From NCBI RefSeq assembly GCF_003390915.1, contig NZ_QMEM01000002.1:496001-560000 (forward strand): 64,000 bases of DNA, read 5' to 3'. This stretch comes from Lewinella sp. IMCC34183 (GTDB taxonomy: Bacteria; Bacteroidota; Bacteroidia; Chitinophagales; Saprospiraceae). A model generated the notes under the pieces. It was not told the DNA's origin. It saw only the letters and a list, made by a program, of their open reading frames with translations, and made no database searches. The position numbers were made by a program, and so were the translations under genes. Positions 8,643 through 17,762 of this stretch are shown piece by piece. How positions within the stretch are numbered: position 1 is the first letter of the stretch; each line of letters starts with the position of its first letter.

Positions 8643-9083
8643 ATGGCCAAGAAACGCTTCACCGACGACCTATCCGGACTCTTCGAGGACCCTTACCTCG
8701 CGGATACCGACACCGCCGACCACGAGGAAGCGGTAGAGGTCAGCGTGCCCGTGCGGACCAAGAAGGCCAAGAAGAAGATCTCCAGCAAGAACTTCACGCA
8801 GAACCTCGACGTCTTCCTGAGCGACGATCAGCGCGCCGCCGCCGGCCGCTCCACCCCCGCCGGCCAGCCCCGCCGCCGTACCGGTCTTGACTACCTGATC
8901 CGCAGCACCGTCGAGGACGAGGACCGCCAGGCCGCTACCGAGCCGCCTAAGCCGGATACCAAGCGCGTGACCCTGATCTTCAACAAGGACCACCTTCTTA
9001 CCCTCAAGGAAGAAGCCAAGGAGCGCAAGATGTACCTCAAAGATGTCGTACAGGAAATGGTCGCGCAGTACTTGGAGAAGTAG
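8643..9083 (+). CDS. Putative ParA partner with C-terminal ribbon-helix-helix-like domain
   Basis: 146 residues, 6 bp after parA and certainly co-transcribed with it. The first ~100 residues are low-complexity and charged, with a Lys-rich patch (TKKAKKKISSK) and a disordered Pro/Arg stretch. The last ~40 residues (KRVTLIFNKDHLLTLKEEAK ... YLKDVVQEMVAQYL) read as one beta strand and two helices, the ribbon-helix-helix plan of DNA-binding ParA partners. No ParB HTH or CTPase motif is present. Assignment as a centromere-binding or adaptor protein is inferred from context. Confidence 0.65.
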   Translation: MAKKRFTDDLSGLFEDPYLADTDTADHEEAVEVSVPVRTKKAKKKISSKNFTQNLDVFLSDDQRAAAGRSTPAGQPRRRTGLDYLIRSTVEDEDRQAATEPPKPDTKRVTLIFNKDHLLTLKEEAKERKMYLKDVVQEMVAQYLEK

Positions 9084-9677
9084 ATCATTGTTTGATCACA
9101 CGCCCGGTGAAGGCGTGATCCTCCTCCGCCACCCGCAAGTGGTACACCCCCGCGGGCAAGCCGTCCAGATCGACTTCTGAGGCACTTCGTAGTTCCCGCA
9201 GCAACCTCCCACCGGCGTCGCAGCGTGCTACCCGGTCGCACGTCCGCCCCAGGAAACTTTCCCGGAGGTAGGGTTGGGATACAGTACCGCAGACCTTTCC
9301 TCCGGATCAGCCACCGCAACCAACGCATCGAGTGCGCGCCGCCCGATGTACACCTGGTCGACCGGACGGACGTGAGGGGCTGCTGTCGCGTACGGCGGTC
9401 ACGCAGGGAAGGTAAACCACTGCGCCCCGTATTGCGGCCGCTCCCCGGCCGCTCCCCGGCCGGGGGGGGAAGCACCAGCGGCGTAGCCGATTTGGTCAGG
9501 TCGGAGGACAGGTATCCCACGGTAGCCGCAGTCCGGACGGGGAAGGTGATCCGCCAGCCGGGTGTGTTGGTTGTCGTAGGCGTACCGGGTTTCTATTCCA
9601 CCAGACTGGGCGGGCAACCGGGCGGCAGCAAACAGAAACAGGCAAAGCAGCGGGGGCAAGGGATTAAGGTTGGACAT
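9084..9677 (-). pseudogene. Decayed small T9SS-secreted protein
   Basis: A signal peptide (MSNLNPLPPLLCLFLFAAAR) starts at 9677 and a clear T9SS type A sorting domain lies at the other end. That domain has YPNPTSGKVSW in one frame, then RVARCDAGGRLLREL and VDLDGLPAGVYHLRVAEED in a second frame, ending with RVIKQ and a stop at 9084-9086. Between them the frame is broken by an in-frame TGA at 9399-9401, a frameshift near 9225 and probably another near 9500, where ITFPVRTAATVGYLSSDLTK in the neighbouring frame looks coding. With three lesions in 590 bp this is a pseudogene rather than one sequencing error. Confidence 0.7.
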
Positions 9678-9781
9678 CGTTGGGGGGCTTGGTGAAGGTT
9701 ACTCTACCGAGGATGCGCCTTAATCAGATATTACATACCTGACCGACAAACAATTCTTAACATATTGGTAGGGCGGACCGT

Positions 9782-9789
9782 TAGTTTTG
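9782..9789 (+). promoter_or_regulatory. -7 promoter box of the 9815 gene
   Basis: TAGTTTTG exactly matches TAnnTTTG and lies 25 bp before the ATG. A TTG at 9765-9767 could be the -33 element, but the spacing is shorter than usual. Confidence 0.5.
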
Positions 9790-9814
9790 GGATCACATCA
9801 GGTAACTTCCGTTC

Positions 9815-12800
9815 ATGCGTATAGGTCTGACCCTTCTTTTATCGTCGCTACTGTTGGCCGGCCTGTCGGCCCAGACTTCCCGCGTGGAGTTCGGCAAGAA
9901 CCGTGTGCAATACCACAAGGACTTCGACGAGTGGGAGAAATACGAATCCGACAACTTCATCACCTACTGGTACGGTAACAACCAGGGGGTCGGTCAGGCC
10001 GTCGTGCAGCTGGCGGAGTACGATTTCGCCTACATCCAGAAGATGCTGGAAAGCCGGATGAATGAGAAGGTGCAGCTGATCACCTACCGCGACATCACGG
10101 ACGTCAAGCAAAGCAATATCGGCAGCGAGGAAGTCTTTGAGCTGACGGGTAACCAGTCGCTCAACGCCAACACCAGCTACATCTCCGGTACCGAGGCCAA
10201 GTTCCTCGGCAACAAGGCCTTCGTCTACTTCAACGGCGACCACGCCGACCTGCGCCGCCAGGTACGCGAGGCTATGGCCAGCGTCTACATCGAGCAGTTG
10301 CTCTACGGATCCACCGTGCAGGAGGTGGTACAGAATGCGGTACTGCTCAACCTGCCGACCTGGTTCAAGCCGGGACTAGTCGCCTACCTGGGTCAGGACT
10401 GGAGCAGCGAGCTCGACGATCAGCTCCGCGACCTGCTGGCCACCGGCGAGTACGAGGACTTCAACGACCTGGCGGCGGATTACCCGCGGCTGGCCGGCCA
10501 CTCGTTCTGGTACTACATCGCCGAGAACCTCGGCAAGCCCACCGTCTCCAACCTGCTCTACCTCACCCGGATCAACCGGTCCGTGGAGAACGGATTCCTC
10601 TACGTTCTCGGCAGCAACTACGAGACCGTATTGTTCAACTGGGAGGAGTTCTACCGCAACCGGTACAACGAAGACAGCCGGGGGCGCAGCCTGCCGACGG
10701 AGGGCCTGTTGCCGGTCAAGAACAAGAAACACTTGCCGATTACCCAGCTGAAGGTGAGCCCCGACGGGCAGAAGATCGCCTACGTGCTCAATGAGATCGG
10801 CAAGTACCGGGTCTACCTACAGGACGTGACCACCGGCGACCGCGAGCTCCTCCTGAAGGGCGGACAGCGCAATCTGCTGCAGGCCACGGACTACAACTAT
10901 CCGATCATTGACTTTTCGCCCACCAACCAGGAGGTGGCCATCCTGTATGAGTTCCGCGACCAGCCCAAGTTGCTGCTGTACGACCTCAACACCGGAAAGT
11001 CGACCACCGATATTCTCGGCATCCGCCTCGACCGGGTACTCAGCATGAAGTACTACGATCCGGCCAACTTCCTCATCTCGGCGATGGCCGACGGCTTCAG
11101 CGACATCTACACCTACTACCCCGCTTCCCGGCAGGCGGTGAAGATCACGAACGACTTCTGGGATGACCTGGATGCCGTACCGGTAAACGTCCGCGGGCGG
11201 CGCGGCGTCGTCTTCGCCAGCAACCGGCCGGACACCTCCCTCCTGCCCCAGACCCTCGATACCCTGTTGCCGATCGGTCACTACGACCTTTTCTATTACG
11301 ACCTGGAAAATAAGCCGGGAGAGCTGGTCCGCGTCACCGATACCCCACTTGCCGACGAGCGTTCTCCCGCCCCTATCGACGATGAGCACTTTGCCTTCCT
11401 TAGCGACGCCAATGGTATCTACAACCGGTACCAGGCCCACCTGGAGGAGTACCTCGACCACTATGAGCAGACGATCTACCTGAACGACGGTACGGAGATC
11501 GTCCTGCACGGGGACTCCACCCTCGAATCGCTCGATACCATGTTGATCGATTCGATCTCGCTTTATCCGGTGTTTAAGGAGCGGGCAGTGACCGAAGCCA
11601 CTACCAACTTCAACACCAACATTATGATGCTCGACGGCAGCAGCAAGTTGCCCGTAGGTGTGGAAAGCTATCTGGTGGAGGGAGAGACCTTCGTTCGCCG
11701 CTTTACCTTCGACACCACCCGCACGGTCAACCTGACGCCTACGGCCTACCGCCGGCGCAGCTACCAGGCCGCCGGACAGGTAGTACCGCGGTTCACGAAT
11801 ACCGCCACGCTCTCGCCCGACCGCGTGATGCGGCCGAACCGGATCAACCCCTCCATCGAGAACGACGATTCGGGGCTACTCTTCCAGACGCGTTTTCAGG
11901 ATACCATACCGCCGCCGCCCGTTGAGGAGGCCCCGGCCGGAGACATCCTCTCCGACCCACCTTCCGACGTGACCACTATAGCTCCCCCGCCCGCGTCCGA
12001 CTCCACCGGTAGCCGCCCCCCCCTGACCGTGGTCGGAGGCGATCGCCCGCCGCGGCGTCCGGACCGTACCGCCGCAGGACCCAGCATTTTCCGTGGCGAG
12101 CGGCCGGTGCCCCAACTCAACCGCATTTACCGCTTCCGCCCGGGGCGGGTGACCTCGTACCGGACCACCTTCCGGGTCAACTACGTGAAGACCACGGTCG
12201 ATAACGAGCCGCTGTTCAACGGAATGAACGTCTTTGCTGCCAACCCGGACGGCTACACCCAGCAGCCGGTCGGTATCCTGGTGAAGGGCAACGTCCTCGA
12301 CCTGCTCGAAAATTACAGCATCACGGGGGGTATCCGCGTTCCCACGAGTTTCAACGGGACGGAGTACTTCCTGACCGGCTCGGACCTGAAGCACCGTCTC
12401 GACCGCATCTACACCATCTACCGCCGGAACCGGCGCACCCAAGAGGGCAACTACCCGAACTCCGCCTTCATCAACGGGGCACGGCTCGTGGAGGAGAATA
12501 CCCTTATGGCCCAGTACGGCGTGCGCTACCCCCTGGATATCTTCCGCAGCCTGCGCGCCACCGCCACGATCCGGCGTGACCGGGTACAAACCCTATCCAC
12601 GGAACTCGCGGCCCTGCGCACCGAACCGCTCAGCACGGAACGGGTAGGTCTCCGCCTGGAGTACGTGTTTGACAACACCATCAACCTGGGCACTAACCTG
12701 CGCATGGGTACCCGCTACAAGGTTTACGGCGACGTGTTCAAGAGTTTCAACATCAGCTTCGACGACGGCGTCGACGGTCAGTTCGAGCCCGGTTTCCTGG

Positions 12801-13414
12801 GAATCATCGGTGTCGATGCCCGCCACTACGAGCGTATACTCAAGCGCAGCGTCCTGGCCTTCCGGCTGGCCGCGGCCACCAACTTCGGGCAGCAGAAGAT
12901 CCTCTATTACCTCGGCGGGGCCGACAATAGTGTGATCAACAACTTCAACAATGGCATCCCCACGCCGCAGACCGGGGAGTTCGTGTTCCAGGACCTGGCC
13001 AATCCCCTCCGCGGTTTCGACATCAACATCCGCAACGGTGGCACCTACACCCTGGCCAATGCCGAGTTACGGGTCCCCGTATTCAACTACCTGTTCGGCA
13101 ACCTGCGCTCGGCCTTCCTCCGCGATTTCCAGTTGGTCGGCTTCTTCGACGCCGGTACGGCCTGGGCCGGCAAGGACCCCTTCGACGAGGACAACCCCGT
13201 CAACATCACCGAATATCCCGACCGCAACGCCTCCGGCTACAGTCCCGTCCGCGTCCGCGTTCGCCGCTTCCGCGAACCTATCGTCTACGGCTACGGCGGC
13301 GGGGTGCGCACTACCCTCTTTGGCTACTTCATCCGCGCCGATTACGGCTGGGGTGTGGAAACCGGAAATCGGCAGTCGGGTAAGCTGCACGTTTCGCTGG
13401 GAATGGATTTTTAG
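9815..13414 (+). CDS. Large outer membrane protein: inactive peptidase-MA-like domain, TolB-like propeller, beta-barrel
   Basis: 1199 residues with a signal peptide (first 19). Residues ~25-300 resemble a gluzincin 'peptidase MA-like' domain: LPTWFKPGLVAYLG matches the usual LP.WF.EGLA.Y. The preceding position where HExxH should stand reads VREAMASVYIEQLL, so it cannot bind zinc in the usual way. Residues ~300-640 carry TolB/WD40-like repeats (LKVSPDGQKIAYVLNEIGKY, IDFSPTNQEVAILYEF). After a Pro-rich linker, residues ~800-1199 look like an Omp85/surface-antigen type barrel ending in ADYGWGVETG...LHVSLGMDF with terminal Phe. Function is unknown; a role in envelope assembly or scaffolding at the outer membrane is inferred. 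Confidence 0.8.
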   Translation: MRIGLTLLLSSLLLAGLSAQTSRVEFGKNRVQYHKDFDEWEKYESDNFITYWYGNNQGVGQAVVQLAEYDFAYIQKMLESRMNEKVQLITYRDITDVKQSNIGSEEVFELTGNQSLNANTSYISGTEAKFLGNKAFVYFNGDHADLRRQVREAMASVYIEQLLYGSTVQEVVQNAVLLNLPTWFKPGLVAYLGQDWSSELDDQLRDLLATGEYEDFNDLAADYPRLAGHSFWYYIAENLGKPTVSNLLYLTRINRSVENGFLYVLGSNYETVLFNWEEFYRNRYNEDSRGRSLPTEGLLPVKNKKHLPITQLKVSPDGQKIAYVLNEIGKYRVYLQDVTTGDRELLLKGGQRNLLQATDYNYPIIDFSPTNQEVAILYEFRDQPKLLLYDLNTGKSTTDILGIRLDRVLSMKYYDPANFLISAMADGFSDIYTYYPASRQAVKITNDFWDDLDAVPVNVRGRRGVVFASNRPDTSLLPQTLDTLLPIGHYDLFYYDLENKPGELVRVTDTPLADERSPAPIDDEHFAFLSDANGIYNRYQAHLEEYLDHYEQTIYLNDGTEIVLHGDSTLESLDTMLIDSISLYPVFKERAVTEATTNFNTNIMMLDGSSKLPVGVESYLVEGETFVRRFTFDTTRTVNLTPTAYRRRSYQAAGQVVPRFTNTATLSPDRVMRPNRINPSIENDDSGLLFQTRFQDTIPPPPVEEAPAGDILSDPPSDVTTIAPPPASDSTGSRPPLTVVGGDRPPRRPDRTAAGPSIFRGERPVPQLNRIYRFRPGRVTSYRTTFRVNYVKTTVDNEPLFNGMNVFAANPDGYTQQPVGILVKGNVLDLLENYSITGGIRVPTSFNGTEYFLTGSDLKHRLDRIYTIYRRNRRTQEGNYPNSAFINGARLVEENTLMAQYGVRYPLDIFRSLRATATIRRDRVQTLSTELAALRTEPLSTERVGLRLEYVFDNTINLGTNLRMGTRYKVYGDVFKSFNISFDDGVDGQFEPGFLGIIGVDARHYERILKRSVLAFRLAAATNFGQQKILYYLGGADNSVINNFNNGIPTPQTGEFVFQDLANPLRGFDINIRNGGTYTLANAELRVPVFNYLFGNLRSAFLRDFQLVGFFDAGTAWAGKDPFDEDNPVNITEYPDRNASGYSPVRVRVRRFREPIVYGYGGGVRTTLFGYFIRADYGWGVETGNRQSGKLHVSLGMDF

Positions 13415-13425
13415 AGGGCTACGCC

Positions 13426-13492
13426 GGTAGAGGCGCTCCGCGCGGTAGAGGCTTCGCCGGAAGAGGCGCTCCGCGCGGTAGAGGGTTTCGCC
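13426..13492. repeat. GGTAGAGG direct repeats (inverse of the downstream 22-mer)
   Basis: Four short units beginning GGTAGAGG or GGAAGAGG alternate with CGCTCCGCGC and TTCGCC. GCGGTAGAG is the reverse complement of the CTCTACCGC that starts the adjacent 22-bp repeats, so the two clusters can fold against each other. Confidence 0.6.
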
Positions 13493-13508
13493 GATTGTGG
13501 GTAAATTT

Positions 13509-13640
13509 CTCTACCGCGAGCAAAGCGAGCCGCTACCGCGAGCAGAGCGAGTCTCTAATGCGAATAAAGCGAGTCTTTACCGCAAGCGCAGCAAGTCTCT
13601 ATCGCGAGCAAAGCGAGCTTCTACCACGAACGCAGCGATC
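13509..13640. repeat. Six tandem copies of a 22-bp repeat
   Basis: Exactly 132 bp made of six 22-bp units; the first 20 bases of unit one are CTCTACCGCGAGCAAAGCGA. Later units vary at several positions but keep the register. The array fills the gap between two convergent genes. It has no spacers, so it is not a CRISPR array. Confidence 0.85.
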
Positions 13641-13642
13641 TT

Positions 13643-14707
13643 CTAGATAATCAGCATGGCATCCCCGTAAGCGAAGAACTTGTACTTCTCCTTCTGCGCC
13701 TGCGCGTACGCCTCCAGGATGAGGTCGATGCCGCCAAAGGCACAGGTGGTGATGAAGAGACTGCTCTTGGGCAGGTGGAAGTTGGTGAGCAGGTGGTCGG
13801 GGATGTGGAAGTCGTAGGGGGGGAAGATGAACTTGTTGGTCCAGCCTTCATTGGTGGCCAGCAGCCGCTCGGCGCTGACGCTGTTCTCCACGGCCCGGAG
13901 GGTGGTGGTCCCCACGGCACAGACTAGGCCGCCGTCCTTCTTGGTGGCGTTGACGGTATCCACGGCGGGCTGCTCGATCCGGAAGTACTCGGCGTCCATC
14001 TTGTGCTTGGAGAGGTCCTCGACCTCGATGTCGCGGAAGGTACCCAAGCCCAGGTGCAGGGTGACTTCGGCCTTCTTGATGCCGGCCAGCTCCATGCGCA
14101 TGAGCGTCTCGCGGCTGAAGTGCAGGCCGGCGGTGGGGGCGGCTACGGCACCTACTTCCTTGGCGAAGACGGTCTGGTACCGCTCGGCGTCGCGGCTGTC
14201 GGCTTCCCGCTCGAGCAGCTTGGGTAGTGGGGTGTTGCCCAGTCCGTGCAGCTCCTTGGTGAACTCATCGTTGGGACCGTCGTAGAGGAAACGGATCGTG
14301 CGGCCCCGGCTGGTGGTATTGTCTACCACCTCGGCTACGAGGCGGTTATTGCCGCGCTTGTCGTTGAAGTACAGCTTATTGCCGACGCGAATTTTGCGGG
14401 CGGGGTCCACCAGCACGTCCCAGAGGCGGGCCTGGGTGTTGAGTTCGCGCAGCAGGAAAACCTCGATGCGTGCCTGGGTCTTCTCCTTGAGGCCGTACAG
14501 CCGCGCCGGAAAGACCTTGGTATTGTTAAAGACCAGGCTGTCGCCCTCGTTGTAGTAATCGAGGAGGTCGGTGAACTGCTTGTGCTCGATTTCGCCGGTG
14601 GCCCGGTTTACCACCATCAGGCGGCTATCGTCGCGCCGCTTGCTTGGGGTACGGGCGATAAGTTTGTCGTTCAGTTCAAATTTGAATTGCGAAAGCTTGG
14701 TCCTCAT
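13643..14707 (-). CDS. queA: S-adenosylmethionine:tRNA ribosyltransferase-isomerase
   Basis: Converts preQ1 at the tRNA wobble position to epoxyqueuosine using the ribosyl group of SAM. The chosen start at 14707 ([18 protein letters not shown]) matches QueA N-termini and gives 354 residues; the frame upstream to 14779 looks non-coding. Family landmarks are seen: [42 protein letters not shown] (the conserved AAPTAGLHF), [19 protein letters not shown], and [17 protein letters not shown] near the end. Single gene, convergent with the 9815 gene across the repeat cluster. Confidence 0.96.
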   Translation of the reverse strand: MRTKLSQFKFELNDKLIARTPSKRRDDSRLMVVNRATGEIEHKQFTDLLDYYNEGDSLVFNNTKVFPARLYGLKEKTQARIEVFLLRELNTQARLWDVLVDPARKIRVGNKLYFNDKRGNNRLVAEVVDNTTSRGRTIRFLYDGPNDEFTKELHGLGNTPLPKLLEREADSRDAERYQTVFAKEVGAVAAPTAGLHFSRETLMRMELAGIKKAEVTLHLGLGTFRDIEVEDLSKHKMDAEYFRIEQPAVDTVNATKKDGGLVCAVGTTTLRAVENSVSAERLLATNEGWTNKFIFPPYDFHIPDHLLTNFHLPKSSLFITTCAFGGIDLILEAYAQAQKEKYKFFAYGDAMLII

Positions 14708-14863
14708 CCCTTTATCGTGTATTTTTTGGTTGTCTACCTGCGTATCAAACAGCGCGCGAAGGTAAGTGTTTCCTGCCAAGTGGTGCGGCGGTTACTCCTG
14801 GCTGCCGGCAATCCCAACCGGAACGGGTGCGTCCATCCGATATTCTGCGCTTTTCGTCTATCC

Positions 14864-14898
14864 CCCGGCACCCGCGGCCCCGCCCCGCCCTACTTTAG
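14864..14898 (+). promoter_or_regulatory. GC-rich element abutting a -7 box
   Basis: CCCGGCACCCGCGGCCCCGC and further C/G bases (14864-14890) run directly into TACTTTAG (14891-14898), a near match to TAnnTTTG, 20 bp before the permease ATG. Here the element occupies the position where a -33 box would be. Confidence 0.5.
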
Positions 14899-14917
14899 CG
14901 GTTCAACGCAAATCTCT

Positions 14918-16168
14918 ATGGTCCTCTCCAAGGTTCTGGCGGAAAGCCTGCGGCAGGCATGGCAGCAACTGACCGGCAATAAGCTGCGCACCTTCCTCTC
15001 CCTGCTCGGTATCTCCATCGGCATCTTCTGTATCATCGGGGTACTGTCGGCCGTGCAGTCGCTGCAGGACAACGTATCCGGCAGCCTCTCCAAGCTGGGC
15101 GACGACGTGGTGTACGTCGATAAGTGGCCCTGGCGCGACAACAGCGACGACTGGTGGGAGTACGTGCAGCGCCCCTACCCCGACCACGATGACTACGAGT
15201 CCCTGACCGAAAACCTCGCCACCGCCCGCACCATTGCCTACTGGACCGTACCCGGGCAGCGCACCCTGAAGTGGAACGGCAAGGCCGTTGAAGGCGGCTA
15301 CGAGATCGCCTCCACCTTCGAGATCAACCAGATCTTCAACATGGAGATCGCCGCGGGGCGCTATTGGTCCATCGCGGAGTACCGCACCGGTTCCGACAAG
15401 ATCATCATCGGCAATACCCTCGTAGAGGAGCTGTTCGGCGGCGTTAACCCCGTCGGCAAAACCGTGAAGATGCAGGGCCGGAAGTACGAGGTGATCGGTA
15501 CGCTGGCCCCTTCTGCCAAGGACCTGATCAACTTCATGAATTTTGACGACGCCATCTTCGTCGGCTACCCCAACGCCGCCCGCTACATGAATATGGGCAA
15601 CCGGAGTGAGTACGGCGGCACGGTAGCCGTGAAGGCCCGCCCGGGCATCGAGATCGCGCAGCTGCAGGACGACGTCCGGGGCATCATGCGCTCCGCCCGC
15701 CGGCTGCGGCCGCGGGAGGTGGACAACTTCGCCCTCAACGAACTCAGCATGACCACCGAGGCCCTCGGCAACATCTTCGGGGTGCTCAACATCATCGGGT
15801 TGGTCATCGGCGGGTTCTCCATTATCGTGGGAGCCATCAGCGTAGCCAATATCATGTTCGTCAGCGTCAAGGAGCGCACCAGCCTCATCGGCGTAAAGAA
15901 GGCCCTGGGCGCCCGGCAGTACATCATCCTGCTCGAGTTCCTGACCGAATCCGTCATCCTGTGCGTCTTCGGGGGGCTGATCGGACTGGTGATGGTACTG
16001 GGTATCACCACCATCCTCAACCAATTTTTGCCGGCCTTTCAGATCACCCTAAGCCTGGTGTACGCACTAGCGGGCGTAGTGATCTCCGCCGTCGTTGGCA
16101 TCCTGGCGGGGCTCATCCCGGCCCTGCTGGCGGCGCGGATGGATCCGGTGGAAGCCATGCGCAGCTGA
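14918..16168 (+). CDS. ABC transporter permease, MacB/FtsX type
   Basis: 416 residues starting at ATG 14918 (the open frame upstream lies antisense to queA). Order: N-terminal membrane helix (FLSLLGISIGIFCIIGVLSA), a MacB-type periplasmic core domain, then three C-terminal helices of the FtsX domain. The last region includes ISVANIMFVSVKERTSLIGVKKALGA, the typical coupling segment, and ends in ALLAARMDPVEAMR. No ATPase gene is next to it, so its MacB-like ATPase must be elsewhere. Likely role is export or extraction of a lipoprotein, peptide or other envelope substrate. Confidence 0.92.
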   Translation: MVLSKVLAESLRQAWQQLTGNKLRTFLSLLGISIGIFCIIGVLSAVQSLQDNVSGSLSKLGDDVVYVDKWPWRDNSDDWWEYVQRPYPDHDDYESLTENLATARTIAYWTVPGQRTLKWNGKAVEGGYEIASTFEINQIFNMEIAAGRYWSIAEYRTGSDKIIIGNTLVEELFGGVNPVGKTVKMQGRKYEVIGTLAPSAKDLINFMNFDDAIFVGYPNAARYMNMGNRSEYGGTVAVKARPGIEIAQLQDDVRGIMRSARRLRPREVDNFALNELSMTTEALGNIFGVLNIIGLVIGGFSIIVGAISVANIMFVSVKERTSLIGVKKALGARQYIILLEFLTESVILCVFGGLIGLVMVLGITTILNQFLPAFQITLSLVYALAGVVISAVVGILAGLIPALLAARMDPVEAMRS

Positions 16169-16172
16169 TCGT

Positions 16173-17003
16173 TTACTGCACGCGGCGCACGGCGGCATCG
16201 GCGTATCCGGCGCGGCGCACGCGGTCGCGGAGGTTGCGGGCCTCGTCCTGGAAGTAATAGTGACCGGTGTAGACGCGAAATACCTTGCCCGCGGGTTCGG
16301 ACCAGGCGTCTGGGAAGCCCTTGTCCTTGAGTGCCTGCACGAGGGTGGCGGCATTGTTTTCCTTACCGAAGGCACCTACCTGCACGCCGTACAGCAGCGC
16401 GTCGTCGGCAAAGATGCGGCGGCCCGGAGCGACCCCTTTCGCGGTCAGGGCGGGGGCGGCCGGCGCGGGTGCCACGGTCGCGGGGGGAGCGGGGGCGGCG
16501 GGTTGGGCGGCCGGCGGCGGGGTCACGGCCACGGTGGTCACGGTGGGGGGCACGGGGCCGTTCTTGGCGTCCGCTTTCCGCTTGCGTTCGGCGCGGGACC
16601 AGGCGCCGCGGTTGCAGGTGGGTCCGTCGTCGCCGATCTCGATGACGCGCAGTTTCACCTTTGCGGTGCCGGTGCGGAGCAGGCCGATCTTGCGGCCGGC
16701 GGCCCCGCTGAGGTCGATGATGCGGTCGGGATGGTGGGGCCCGCAATCATTGACCCGCACCCGTACGGTCTTCCCGCTAGCCACGTTGGTGACCTGCAGG
16801 AGGGTATTGTAGGGATATTCCTTACTGGCGGCCGTCAGGGCATTTTTGTTGTAGGTTTCTCCGGTACTGGTGGGCTTATCGTGGAAGCGGTCGGCGTAGT
16901 AGCTGGCCAGTCCCTCGGAAGACTGGGCGGACAGCCCCGCCGCAAAAAAGAGAAAAAGTCCGGCGACCAAAAGGGGCCGGAATCGCGTGTCGATGTAGTG
17001 CAT
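16173..17003 (-). CDS. RlpA-like double-psi beta-barrel protein with SPOR domain
   Basis: 276 residues with signal peptide (PLLVAGLFLFFAAGLSAQ). The RlpA core follows: GLASYYADRFHDKPTSTGE, NKNALTAASKEYPYNTLLQV and VRVNDCGPHHPDRIIDLS. A Pro/Ala-rich linker leads to a C-terminal SPOR domain (YGVQVGAFGKENNAATLVQALKDKG...YRVYTGHYYFQDEARNLRDRV), which binds denuded septal peptidoglycan. Proteins of this build act in daughter-cell separation as lytic transglycosylase-like factors. Monocistronic, divergent from the sigma gene. Confidence 0.93.
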   Translation of the reverse strand: MHYIDTRFRPLLVAGLFLFFAAGLSAQSSEGLASYYADRFHDKPTSTGETYNKNALTAASKEYPYNTLLQVTNVASGKTVRVRVNDCGPHHPDRIIDLSGAAGRKIGLLRTGTAKVKLRVIEIGDDGPTCNRGAWSRAERKRKADAKNGPVPPTVTTVAVTPPPAAQPAAPAPPATVAPAPAAPALTAKGVAPGRRIFADDALLYGVQVGAFGKENNAATLVQALKDKGFPDAWSEPAGKVFRVYTGHYYFQDEARNLRDRVRRAGYADAAVRRVQ

Positions 17004-17149
17004 GTATGTACAGTTGTGGCTATGAATGTAAGCAATTTTGCCCTCCCGGCCGGCAACCGCGCAAATAACTGGTCGTTGCCGTAACAGAACACCCCCGCGG
17101 AGAATAGAGGGTAAAGACCCACGCCGTGGGAAAACGCTAACAAAACCAC

Positions 17150-17157
17150 TACATTTG
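17150..17157 (+). promoter_or_regulatory. -7 promoter box of the ECF sigma operon
   Basis: TACATTTG matches TAnnTTTG exactly. The predicted transcript start (~17164) leaves only 8 bases before the TTG at 17172 but 29 before ATG 17193, which supports the latter as start codon. Confidence 0.6.
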
Positions 17158-17192
17158 ACAACGACGACCTATTGACCACGCAACGGTACCGA

Positions 17193-17753
17193 ATGCAGAC
17201 CCAGACGGAGGATAATGCGCTCTTCGAAGCGATTAAGGGGGGCAGGCACGAGCTGATCGACCAGCTGTACCTGCACCACCGCGACGCCTTCGTGACCTAC
17301 GCGCAGCGCCAGCTGTACGCGACCGGGGAAGATGCGGCCGATTGCTTTCAGGACGCGGTGATCGCCTTTTACAAAAACATCGTGAGCGGCCGGCTTACGG
17401 AGCTTACCTGCTCCATACGCACCTACCTGTTCAGCATCGGCAAGCGCCTCGTGTACCGCCGCAACCAGAAGCGGCAGCGCGAGCGCCCCACCGACCACGA
17501 GGAGGGCGTGCAGCCCGCCGACGAGCTGGACTGGAGCCTGATCGACCGCTTCGACCGGGAGCACGACCACCGCCGCCTGCAGACCGCGATGGAACAGCTG
17601 GGCTCACCCTGCCGGGAGATCCTCACGCTGTACTATTACCACCACTATCCGATCGAAAGCATCGCCGACGCCGTCGGACTGCCGTCGGCCGGAGCCACGC
17701 GGGTCAAGAAAATGCGTTGTTTGAACGCGCTGAAGCAGCTAGTCAAACCCTGA
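17193..17753 (+). CDS. RNA polymerase sigma factor, ECF family
   Basis: 186 residues from ATG 17193 (an upstream TTG at 17172 is less likely, see the -7 box). Region 2 is seen as EDAADCFQDAVIAFYKNI and RTYLFSIGKRLVYRRNQK. Region 4 is PCREILTLYYYHHYPIESIADAVG followed by a helix rich in Lys/Arg (TRVKKMRCLNALKQL). It is followed 9 bp later by a membrane protein with TPR repeats, presumably its anti-sigma factor. The pair probably responds to an envelope signal. Confidence 0.92.
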   Translation: MQTQTEDNALFEAIKGGRHELIDQLYLHHRDAFVTYAQRQLYATGEDAADCFQDAVIAFYKNIVSGRLTELTCSIRTYLFSIGKRLVYRRNQKRQRERPTDHEEGVQPADELDWSLIDRFDREHDHRRLQTAMEQLGSPCREILTLYYYHHYPIESIADAVGLPSAGATRVKKMRCLNALKQLVKP

Positions 17754-17762
17754 ACCCCAACC

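Noticed and set aside
13509-13640. CRISPR-like array
   Set aside because: Units are contiguous with no unique spacers, and no cas genes are present.
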